Shown here: positions 43,368 through 50,137 of the stretch, piece by piece | How the letters are laid out: each line of letters opens with the position of its first letter | How positions within the stretch are numbered: the first letter of the stretch is position 1 | Assembly: GCF_000016185.1 (NCBI RefSeq) | Contig: NC_011420.2 | Coordinates: 1,136,501-1,200,500 of the forward strand | DNA length: 64,000 nucleotides | Direction: 5' to 3' | Source of the DNA: Rhodospirillum centenum SW | GTDB lineage: Bacteria > Pseudomonadota > Alphaproteobacteria > Azospirillales > Azospirillaceae | Program-made: the position numbers and the translations under genes | The notes under the pieces: model-generated | What the model saw: only the letters and a program-made list of their open reading frames with translations | Database searches by the model: none | What the model was told of the DNA's origin: nothing

Positions 43368-44406
43368 TGAGCGCCTCCTGCCCGCCGGCATCCGTGACGA
43401 GCGTTCCCTGGCCCTGCTGTCGCTCCTGGACCGGCTCGACGGCCTCGACCTGACCCGGCTCCTGATCTACGGCATCGACGGCGTCGAGGCCTCGGCGCTG
43501 CCGCATCTCGGCTGGCAGTTCCACGTCATGGGCGCCGAGGGCTGGGAGCTGGCAGTCTCCGAGGGGCAGCGGCGCGCGCTCATCAAGCGGGCGCTGGAGC
43601 TGCACCGCTACAAGGGCACCCGGTGGGCGGTGCGCCAGGCGCTCGATGCGCTCGGCGTGTCGGCCGAAATCGTCGAGTGGTTCGAGCCTGAGGCCGCCGA
43701 CCTGGCGCCCTACGAGTTCGGCCTTCTGGCCCGCATCCGCCAGCCCGTCCGCCGCGACGAACTGCTCGGCGCCGAGACATCGGACGCTGTCCGCCGCGCC
43801 GTCGCCGAGTACAAGAACGCCCGCTCGCATCTGGCCTGGATCGCCTTCGCCATCGACCTGGAGATCCCGCTCGGCCCCATCGAGCCGGTGTTGACGCGCC
43901 TGTCGGTCGACCACAGCCGCCTGAGCGTGGACTGGTTCCCGGTCTTCGACATCACGGCGGCCGACGCCGCGGCGCTCGACCCCGACCCGTTCGTCCAGCA
44001 CCGCGAGGTGATCGACGTCACCCCGGCGCCGGTGCTGATGGGGCGGCCCCACCACCTCGACCGCGCCCTGCCCGAGGCCTTCGCCGATACCGGCCTGCAG
44101 ATGGACCTGGCGCTGCCCTACGCCGAGGGCGCGTGGACGTCGGGCATCGAGCTCGTGCAGCGGACCGGCGTCACCGCCGCCGCCCTGCCGGCGCTGCCGG
44201 CGACGCTCGCGGCCTCGACCGTGGTGGCGCCGGCCACCGGCCTCGACTTGGCGCCGGTGGCCGTCTCGGCCGCCGTGTCGTCTGCCGCAACATCCCTTGC
44301 CCCGCGCGCCGTCCCTGCCGAGGGCCTCGACCTGATGGCCAGCTTCGACGCCGTGGCCGCTGATTTCGTACCGCTCGACATGCCTATGGAGGCCGTCCAT
44401 GTCTGA
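43360..44406 (+). CDS. Tail protein I (P2 gpI / Mu gp48-like)
   Basis: A 348-residue protein. The N-terminal two-thirds match P2 gpI (LPAGIRDERSLALLSLLDRL, LPHLGWQFHVMGAEGWELAV, HRYKGTRWAVRQALDALGV). The C-terminal extension is alanine-rich and may contact the fibre. It overlaps both neighbours by 8 bp. Confidence 0.88.
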   Translation: MADERLLPAGIRDERSLALLSLLDRLDGLDLTRLLIYGIDGVEASALPHLGWQFHVMGAEGWELAVSEGQRRALIKRALELHRYKGTRWAVRQALDALGVSAEIVEWFEPEAADLAPYEFGLLARIRQPVRRDELLGAETSDAVRRAVAEYKNARSHLAWIAFAIDLEIPLGPIEPVLTRLSVDHSRLSVDWFPVFDITAADAAALDPDPFVQHREVIDVTPAPVLMGRPHHLDRALPEAFADTGLQMDLALPYAEGAWTSGIELVQRTGVTAAALPALPATLAASTVVAPATGLDLAPVAVSAAVSSAATSLAPRAVPAEGLDLMASFDAVAADFVPLDMPMEAVHV

Positions 44407-44809
44407 TCCTGTCTGGAAGCAGGCCAAGGTGCTGCAGGGGCTCTACCGCCGCATGGCGGCGTCCCTGGTCAACGCCGGCCCGTGCGTCCGCATCACCACC
44501 TTCCGCCTCGGCCACGGCTGGCTCAATGAAGGGGGCGCCGTGCCGGTCCCCGAGCAGCCGCCTTTCACCGCCACCGCCATCCCTGGCGAGTTCTTCTCCG
44601 GGGCCGTCGAAGGCACCGCCGAGGACGAAAGCGCGCTCATCAAGTGCGTCGTTCCGGCCGGGGCTGTCGATGCGCCGACCCGCGCCACGGTGATCGGTCT
44701 CTACGACCAGGCGGGCACCCTGGTCGCGGCGGTGTCCTTCCTGCCGGAGTGGATCACCCCGGACAAGCGGTACGAGCACTACCTGCACCTGAACTTCCCG
44801 ACGGAGTGA
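44399..44809 (+). CDS. Tail-fibre-associated protein, DUF3751-like
   Basis: A 136-residue protein. GWLNEGGAVPVPEQPPFTAT and VIGLYDQAGTLVAAVSF resemble N-terminal parts of phage tail-collar fibres. It lies between gpI and the long fibre; probably a fibre attachment protein. Confidence 0.65.
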   Translation: MSDPVWKQAKVLQGLYRRMAASLVNAGPCVRITTFRLGHGWLNEGGAVPVPEQPPFTATAIPGEFFSGAVEGTAEDESALIKCVVPAGAVDAPTRATVIGLYDQAGTLVAAVSFLPEWITPDKRYEHYLHLNFPTE

Positions 44810-44813
44810 AGCC

Positions 44814-45377
44814 ATGCCCCTGACCGTGGACATCAAGTGGCGTGAGCAGTACGCCTCAAGCGCCCTCAACCGCAAGCTCGCGGGGGTTCTCGACCCTGGC
44901 ATCTACTGGGGCTTCGCCGTCGCGCCCGGCGGCGGCCTCAATGTCCGCGTCTTCGAGGGCGCGGACCCGGATTACCCCGTCTCCGTCGCCGTGGTGGAGC
45001 GCGACGGCTACAGCATGACGGTGCGCCTGGACACCGACGAGACCGTGCCCATCCTGGCGCCCGGCACCTGGCATATCGTCCTGGAGGGCAGCTACATCGT
45101 CGGCCAGGACACCTCGGCCGCACTGAAGGCCGTGCCGTCGCCTGCCCCCCACCATGTGGTGCTGGCCAAGGTGGTGGTGCCCGAGGGTGCCGCCGCCATC
45201 ACCACCGGGATGATCTCCGCCGTGGGCCGCTCTGAAGCGCACCCGGCCCTTCATGTGGCGCGCATGGTGACCATGGTCACCAGTCTCACCGAGAGCCTGA
45301 TCGACGCCCGTGCCCGACTGACCAACCTCGAACGCTGGGCGCAAGCGGCCGGCTTCGACCCCGCCACCATGTACTGA
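44814..45377 (+). CDS. Tail-fibre-region protein, unknown
   Basis: A 187-residue protein: beta-rich (GIYWGFAVAPGGGLNVRVFE, GTWHIVLEGSYIVGQDTSAA), with a helical end (SLIDARARLTNLERW). Position suggests attachment of the DGR-target fibre to the baseplate. Not recognised. Confidence 0.65.
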   Translation: MPLTVDIKWREQYASSALNRKLAGVLDPGIYWGFAVAPGGGLNVRVFEGADPDYPVSVAVVERDGYSMTVRLDTDETVPILAPGTWHIVLEGSYIVGQDTSAALKAVPSPAPHHVVLAKVVVPEGAAAITTGMISAVGRSEAHPALHVARMVTMVTSLTESLIDARARLTNLERWAQAAGFDPATMY

Positions 45378-45390
45378 GGAGGCCCGCTAG

Positions 45391-47943
45391 ATGGGAACCC
45401 TGACCACTGAACTGCTGAACCAGGCCACCGCGCTCAACTCCCTGCGCGCCCGCGTCGATCTGCTGCTGGCCGCCTATGGCGAGGGCTCGCTTGACCCCGC
45501 CGAAATCCAGCGCCAAATCCAGGATGCCACCCAGGACGCCATCGACGCGGTGCTGGCGCAGCTTGATGGCCTGGATGTCTCCGAGCTGTCGCTGCGCGTT
45601 GAGTTGCAGCGCAAGCTGATCGGCCTGCAGAACGCCTACGGGCCGGAGAAGTACTTCTTCGAGTTCTTCAACCCCCTGTTTGCCGTGGCCGACACTCTGT
45701 CCGTGGCGGGCGTCTCCACCGTGGCCGGGGACGACAGCGTGGACATCTCCTCGACCTCCAAGCTGGAGGTGGGTCGCGAATATGTGATCGACAGCGTCGG
45801 CCAGTCGATCGTCATCACCGTCGCTGAAATCCTGAGTGCAACCCGCTTCAAGGCGTCTTCCAATATCCCGGCCACCGTGTCCGCTGGCACCTTGCGGCGC
45901 ACCAACTGGGTGATCGGCAATGGCCAGGCGACGGCTGCCGCCGGGCAGGTCTACTATTCCAAGCGCCTGGACCTCGGGCCGGGTGATGTGGACAAGGCGG
46001 TGATCGTCCGCCGCACCGACAATGCCGCGACCATCCGCCTCTACTTCAAGGATGTCAGCCACACGACCTGGACCGAGGCTCACTGGGCCTGGAAGCGGGA
46101 TGCCGACACCGGCCTGACCGATCTTGGCCTGGTGGCGGACGGCAGCGCCGACACCGGCATGATCGATGTCGAGTACCGCCTGCCGGCGCGCGGCGCCTTT
46201 GACCTGAAGATGGTGGTCGAGGGTGGCAACGTCACCGTGAAGCACGTCGTCGGCGTCGATCAGGAAACCCTGCTCGGCGGCATCCACCACGGCCCGGCGC
46301 AGCCGGTGAACTCGTCCCCGGCCAATGCCGCGACGGGCATCAACGAGACCCCGACCCTGGCCGTGGCGGGCTATTCTTCGATGGTGGGCAGCGCCATGGC
46401 GGCCACCCAGTGGCAGGTGTCCATCAGTGCCTCCGTCTGGACCGCCCCGGTCTACGACAGCGGCGAGGTGGGTCCGGGCCTGTCCCACCAGGTGCCGCCT
46501 GCTGTCCTGCAGGAGGGGCAGACCTATCACTGGCGGGCTCGCCAGAAGGACGCCAAGGGCGGCTGGTCCGAGTGGTCGGCGCCGACCTCCTTCGCCACGG
46601 CGGCCAGCTTCGAGTACGTGATCACCCCCACCATCACGAGCCCGAGCAACGGCGCCATCGACATCCCCGAGCGCCCGACGCTTCACAGCGCCGCCTTCGC
46701 GGTGCATGGCGGGTCGGATACCCATGCCGCCAGCCAGTGGCAAATCCGCACCAATGCCGGGACCTACGCGAGCCCGGCCTGGGATAGCGGGGCCGATACG
46801 GTCAACAAGACCAACGTGCAGGTGCCCGCCGGCATCCTGCTGGATGGCCAGCGGACCTACCATGCCCGCGTTCGCCACCAGGGCGCCGCCCTCGGCTGGT
46901 CCGAGTGGTCGCCCGAGGTGTCCTTCACCACCAAGGACATGTTCGCCAACATCATCGGCATCGCCCTGGTCACCTCGGGTGGCGGTGGCGGCACCTGGGC
47001 GCGGGTGGATGAGAACGGCAACAACAAGGCCGCCGACGCCAGCTTCTTCAACAACCACCCTGTCTACGGCGGCATCACCGATGTCACCGTGGATGGCCAG
47101 GCCATGGTGCGGGTGCCGAAGTTCTACTACAAGGTCGGCACCGCCCCGACGGGCAGCGACCGCGCTGGCCGGAAGTGCTGGTGGGTGTCGGACCAGCCCG
47201 TGACCGGGTTCCAGATCCATCCGGCCTTCCGCGATGCTGGGGCGGACATTCCCTACATCTATGTCGGCAAGTACGAAGCCACCAACGACGGCGGCACCAA
47301 GGCCGGGTCTGTCGCGAGTGTCGCGCCGCTGGTCAGTATCGACTTCAACGTCATGAAGACCCGCTGCGCGGCGCGCAACACCGGCGGCGTCTCGGGCTTC
47401 CGCCTGTGGTCGATCTACGAGGTGGCCGCGCTCCAGACCCTGGCTCTGATCGAGATGGGCGGGGCCGACAGCCAGGCATTGATCGGGGCGGGCAACACCA
47501 ACTCCTCCGCCGCCGTCAACACCGGCACCACCAACGCCACCTGGCGCGGGGTGCGGGAACTGTGGGGCAACGTCTGGCACATGGTGGACGGCCTCAAGAC
47601 CGACACCTCCAACCGCCTGCAGGTGTGGGACCGCAACGGCAACAAGACCTGGGTCAACACCAACATCACCATCGCCCCCTCGGGCTGGATGGTGTCGGCG
47701 CTGGAGAGCACGGGCACCGGCTTCGACTTCCGCGACCTGTTCGTCGCGGCGACCGTGGACGGCACCCAGGGCAACGGCACCTTCGGCGACTACCATTGGA
47801 GCGCCGCGTCGGGGACCGAGTACGTCTGCTACCACGGCGGCGACTGGAGCAGCGGGTCGTACGCGGGCCTCTTCCCGCTGAACCTGAACAGCGCCCCGTC
47901 GTACTCGCACTCGAGCCTCGGTGGCCGCCTCGCGAAGACGTAA
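45391..47943 (+). CDS. DGR target tail fibre/adhesin with C-type-lectin-like domain (VR1)
   Basis: An 850-residue receptor-binding fibre. Residues 1 to about 295 are helical then beta-rich. Two fibronectin-III-like modules follow (about 300-405 and 408-515, both ending in a WSEWS-type strand). The C-terminal region from about 555 is a formylglycine-generating-enzyme/C-type-lectin-like fold (GFRLWSIYEVAALQTLALIE, RELWGNVWHMVDGL). Residues 815-848 are the variable repeat. It is the last tail gene and lies just before avd, TR and RT, as mtd does in phage BPP-1. It should display diversified ligand sites at the tail tip. Confidence 0.92.
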   Translation: MGTLTTELLNQATALNSLRARVDLLLAAYGEGSLDPAEIQRQIQDATQDAIDAVLAQLDGLDVSELSLRVELQRKLIGLQNAYGPEKYFFEFFNPLFAVADTLSVAGVSTVAGDDSVDISSTSKLEVGREYVIDSVGQSIVITVAEILSATRFKASSNIPATVSAGTLRRTNWVIGNGQATAAAGQVYYSKRLDLGPGDVDKAVIVRRTDNAATIRLYFKDVSHTTWTEAHWAWKRDADTGLTDLGLVADGSADTGMIDVEYRLPARGAFDLKMVVEGGNVTVKHVVGVDQETLLGGIHHGPAQPVNSSPANAATGINETPTLAVAGYSSMVGSAMAATQWQVSISASVWTAPVYDSGEVGPGLSHQVPPAVLQEGQTYHWRARQKDAKGGWSEWSAPTSFATAASFEYVITPTITSPSNGAIDIPERPTLHSAAFAVHGGSDTHAASQWQIRTNAGTYASPAWDSGADTVNKTNVQVPAGILLDGQRTYHARVRHQGAALGWSEWSPEVSFTTKDMFANIIGIALVTSGGGGGTWARVDENGNNKAADASFFNNHPVYGGITDVTVDGQAMVRVPKFYYKVGTAPTGSDRAGRKCWWVSDQPVTGFQIHPAFRDAGADIPYIYVGKYEATNDGGTKAGSVASVAPLVSIDFNVMKTRCAARNTGGVSGFRLWSIYEVAALQTLALIEMGGADSQALIGAGNTNSSAAVNTGTTNATWRGVRELWGNVWHMVDGLKTDTSNRLQVWDRNGNKTWVNTNITIAPSGWMVSALESTGTGFDFRDLFVAATVDGTQGNGTFGDYHWSAASGTEYVCYHGGDWSSGSYAGLFPLNLNSAPSYSHSSLGGRLAKT
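47833..47934 (+). repeat. DGR variable repeat VR1
   Basis: A 102-nt in-frame copy of TR. It differs at thirteen positions, twelve of them TR adenines; the exception is a C-to-G in codon 16. The 3' block GGTGGCCGCCTCGCGAA is unchanged and is followed by G where TR has C, as at VR2. Confidence 0.95.
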
Positions 47944-47970
47944 CCTGGACCCTGCCCACTGTGTTCTGAC

Positions 47971-47992
47971 GGGTCGCGCGAGAGCGCGACCC
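47971..47992 (+). promoter_or_regulatory. DGR target hairpin downstream of VR1
   Basis: Perfect 9-bp stem GGGTCGCGC/GCGCGACCC with GAGA tetraloop, 36 nt after VR1. The stem sequence differs from that at VR2 but length, loop class (GRNA) and spacing agree. In the BPP-1 DGR a comparable hairpin is needed for homing. It could also serve as a weak terminator. Confidence 0.8.
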
Positions 47993-48012
47993 CTACCTGG
48001 GAGAGAGAAGAC

Positions 48013-48297
48013 ATGCAGATCGGTGAACTGATTTCGTGGGGTGAGGTGCCGTCTCTGGGGCTTCCCGCGTTCGAGGACATCCTGCCCGAGAGCGGTTTCC
48101 GCCGCGAGGTGAAGATCTACAAGGTGCCGACCGAGCTGAGCGAGACCCGCTACTTCGTCTCGGTCAAGGAGGGCGCCCAGCCGGAGGAGGTGCCGCCGAG
48201 CCTGATCCGCGAGACGGACCTGCTCGTGCACTTCACCCTCGACGCCTCCGGCCAGGCCCAGCTGATCTACGGGCATCCGGCTGTTCGCGCCGCCTGA
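48013..48297 (+). CDS. Small protein between DGR target and Avd, unknown
   Basis: A 94-residue protein (MQIGELISWGEVPSLGLPAF, REVKIYKVPTELSETRYFVS). Mostly beta, no signal peptide. A good GAGAGAG ribosome-binding sequence precedes it, and its stop is 2 bp from the avd start. It may be a fibre chaperone or DGR accessory factor; the sequence does not decide. Confidence 0.65.
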   Translation: MQIGELISWGEVPSLGLPAFEDILPESGFRREVKIYKVPTELSETRYFVSVKEGAQPEEVPPSLIRETDLLVHFTLDASGQAQLIYGHPAVRAA

Positions 48298-48299
48298 CC

Positions 48300-48656
48300 G
48301 TGGCGCAGCACCTAGAAGGCCTGAGGATACTGGCCAAGCTGGAGGAGCTCGACGCCTACTCCCACCAGGTGGCGCTCCAGTTCCCCAAGTACGAGCGCCA
48401 CGTCCTCTCGGCCGAGATCCGGTCGACCTTGAACCGCGTGCTCCATCTGACGGTGCAGGCGGCCAAGCGGTACCACAAGAAGACCACGCTCCAGGACCTC
48501 GACATCGAGGTCGAGTTCCTGCGGGCGCTGGTCAGGAAGGCAAGAAGATTGGGGTACATCACCCCGAACCGTTACGAGGTCTGGTCCCGCCATATTGATG
48601 AAATCGGCCGCATGGTCGGTGGCTGGATCAGGTCCGTATCGGGCGACAGCCGGTAA
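48300..48656 (+). CDS. avd: Avd-like DGR accessory protein
   Basis: A 118-residue basic helical protein starting at GTG. The pattern of four amphipathic helices (LEGLRILAKLEELDAYSHQV, ILNRV-like STLNRVLHLTVQAAKRYH, EFLRALVRKARRLGYI, EVWSRHIDEIGRMVGGW) matches the Avd four-helix bundle. Avd forms a pentamer that binds the reverse transcriptase and template RNA. The TR overlaps its stop codon. Confidence 0.88.
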   Translation: MAQHLEGLRILAKLEELDAYSHQVALQFPKYERHVLSAEIRSTLNRVLHLTVQAAKRYHKKTTLQDLDIEVEFLRALVRKARRLGYITPNRYEVWSRHIDEIGRMVGGWIRSVSGDSR

Positions 48657-48756
48657 CGGCGGCAACTGGAGCAACGGGTCGAACGCGGGCCTCTTCAACC
48701 TGAACCTGAACAACGCCCCGTCGAACTCGAACACGAACATCGGTGGCCGCCTCGCG
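48655..48756 (+). repeat. DGR template repeat (TR)
   Basis: A 102-nt non-mutated template between avd and RT. It contains 25 adenines, 22 of them in eleven AAC codons in the VR reading frame. AAC is the usual DGR codon because substitution of either adenine cannot create a stop. It starts inside the avd stop codon and ends in the GC-rich block GGTGGCCGCCTCGCGAA. About 170 bp without a gene separate it from RT and probably form part of the structured template RNA. Confidence 0.95.
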
Positions 48757-48924
48757 AACGAACAAGGCCAGAAGTCGGTGTCCGACAGGGCACCTTCCAG
48801 TGCTGTTACTTCGGGGCTGTTGTCCGCTCCCCGATGGGGAGGAAGATCAACAGGCCGGCGCGGCTAGTAGGGCTCAGGCCCGAATGTGGCGCCGGCCTCC
48901 ACTTTGAGCAGAGGAGAATGTGCA

Positions 48925-49995
48925 GTGCCCAAGTCGGCGGGTGGCTTATGGGACAGCGTGACGGCCTTCGAGAACCTCTACGGCGCCTACCTGGCGGCCC
49001 GCAAGGGCAAGAGGTACAGCGACGAGGTCCTGGAGTTCGGCTTCGGCCTGGAGGAGAAGCTCTTCGACCTTCAGGGCCAAATGGTCAACGGCGTGTGGCG
49101 GCCGGGCCGGCCGCGGGAGTTCATGGTGCGCGATCCGAAGCCTCGGCTGATCAGCGCGCCGCCCTTCGCCGACCGGGTGGTGCACCATGCCGTGGTCCGC
49201 GTCATCGAGCCCGTCCTTGAACGTCGCTTCATCTTCGACAGCTACGCCTGCCGCAAGGGTCGGGGCGTCCACACGGCCGTCGACCGCCTCCAGCGGCACC
49301 TGCGTGAGGCCAGCTGCGAGGGCGGCAAGGTGTGGGTCCTGAAGGCCGACATCAGCAAGTACTTCGCCAGCATCAACCACGGCCGCCTGATGGCCATCCT
49401 GGGCCGGTCGATCTCCGACAAGAAGGTGCTGTGGCTGTGCCGGACGAACCTCAAGGGCTACGGCTTCGACGAGGGTGTCGGCATCCCGGTCGGGGCACTG
49501 ACCAGCCAGCTCTTCGCCAACATCTACCTCGACCAGCTGGACCACTGGATCAAGGACGAGCTCGGCATCAAGCGCTACGTCCGCTACATGGACGACTTCG
49601 TGATCGTGGGGCACTCCAAGGCCGACCTGTGGGCGCTCTACGACGCCATCGCCGACTTCCTCGCCACCAAGCTCGCCCTGCGCCTGAACCGCAAGACGAC
49701 GGTCCTGCCGGCGTCTGGCGGCATCGACTTCTGCGGCTACCGGACCTGGACCACGCACCTCCTGCCGCGCAAGCGCAACGTCAAGAAAGCCCGCGCCACC
49801 TTCCGTGAGCTGGCGGCCCTCTACCGGCGCGGCGAGGTCTCCTACGACCAGATCAGACCCTTCGTGGCCAGCTTCCTCGGCTACATGAAGCACTGCAGCT
49901 CCAGGCGCACCGTGGAGGCCATTCTGGAGGACTTCGTCCTCACCCCGCCGCCGGTGCGAGCGCCCCTCCCAGAGGGGTTCCAGGTGGCGGCATAA
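48925..49995 (+). CDS. DGR reverse transcriptase
   Basis: A 356-residue reverse transcriptase. Motifs visible: RPRLISAPPFADRVVHHAVV, YACRKGRGVHTAV, LKADISKYF (D142), IPVGALTSQLFANIYL (S194 Q195, the SQ form typical of DGR RTs rather than the QG of group II/retroviral RTs) and YMDD (221-224, catalytic D223 D224). The GTG at 48925 was chosen because GAGGAG lies 8 bp upstream. No maturase, endonuclease or primase domain is present. It copies TR RNA with adenine-specific errors. Confidence 0.95.
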   Translation: MPKSAGGLWDSVTAFENLYGAYLAARKGKRYSDEVLEFGFGLEEKLFDLQGQMVNGVWRPGRPREFMVRDPKPRLISAPPFADRVVHHAVVRVIEPVLERRFIFDSYACRKGRGVHTAVDRLQRHLREASCEGGKVWVLKADISKYFASINHGRLMAILGRSISDKKVLWLCRTNLKGYGFDEGVGIPVGALTSQLFANIYLDQLDHWIKDELGIKRYVRYMDDFVIVGHSKADLWALYDAIADFLATKLALRLNRKTTVLPASGGIDFCGYRTWTTHLLPRKRNVKKARATFRELAALYRRGEVSYDQIRPFVASFLGYMKHCSSRRTVEAILEDFVLTPPPVRAPLPEGFQVAA

Positions 49996-50055
49996 AGGGG
50001 TGTTTAAGGGGTGGCTCGGAGGTGCTTCAAGGATGCGAAAATCGGCTCCGAGCCG

Positions 50056-50075
50056 CTCCACGACCATGTGTCGCG
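50056..50075 (-). repeat. Inner right-end transposase site
   Basis: Reverse complement reads CGCGACACATGGTCGTGGAG, nearly the same as left site L3. It sits 2 bp from the terminal repeat. Confidence 0.75.
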
Positions 50076-50077
50076 CG

Positions 50078-50102
50078 CTCCAGAACCATTTGGCGCGCTA
50101 CA
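50078..50102 (-). repeat. Right-end terminal MuA-binding repeat
   Basis: The outermost 25 bp; the reverse complement begins TGT and ends ATGGTTCTGGAG, matching the left terminus at 18 of 25 positions. It ends in ACA at 50102, exactly abutting the target duplication. Confidence 0.88.
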
Positions 50103-50107
50103 GCAGC
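50103..50107. repeat. Right 5-bp target-site duplication (GCAGC)
   Basis: Identical to 11338-11342. Together they fix the insertion boundaries to the base. Confidence 0.93.
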
Positions 50108-50137
50108 CTATTAAGTAATAAAGCTCGCATCAATGGT

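Larger units (their letters stand above)
11343..50102. mobile_element. Complete Mu-like transposable prophage (38,760 bp)
   Basis: The ends are defined by sequence. The left terminus begins TGT at 11343 and the right terminus ends ACA at 50102. The outer 25 bp are inverted repeats identical at 18 positions, and GCAGC flanks both sides. Inside, gene order follows phage Mu: repressor/Ner, MuA, MuB, GemA, Mor, lysis, gp27-gp30, I, T, G, sheath, tube, chaperone, tape measure, baseplate and tail fibre. All recognised structural modules look intact, so it may be inducible. Unlike Mu there is no invertible tail-fibre segment or Gin invertase, and a diversity-generating retroelement occupies the right end. 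Confidence 0.96.

Noticed and set aside
43360-44406. A third VR in other tail proteins
   Set aside because: Only 21361-21462 and 47833-47934 match the TR block. Other tail genes lack the GGTGGCCGCCTCGCG sequence.
47971-47992. VR1 hairpin as an ordinary rho-independent terminator
   Set aside because: There is no U-tract after the stem, and an equal-length GRNA hairpin at the same distance follows VR2. DGR target recognition explains both better.
45286-48276. A 996-codon open frame opposite the tail fibre
   Set aside because: Long antisense frames are common in this high-GC DNA. It overlaps a clear fibre gene and has no protein-like character.
48595-48867. A 90-codon frame through the template repeat that would encode an Asn-rich peptide
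   Set aside because: It overlaps the TR and the end of avd, has no ribosome-binding site, and its VR-like reading is explained by TR sharing the VR frame. TR acts as RNA template, not as a gene.
48925-49995. Group II intron or retron reverse transcriptase
   Set aside because: No maturase or endonuclease domain, no intron ribozyme ends and no msr/msd structure. The SQ motif plus adjacent Avd and TR identify a DGR.
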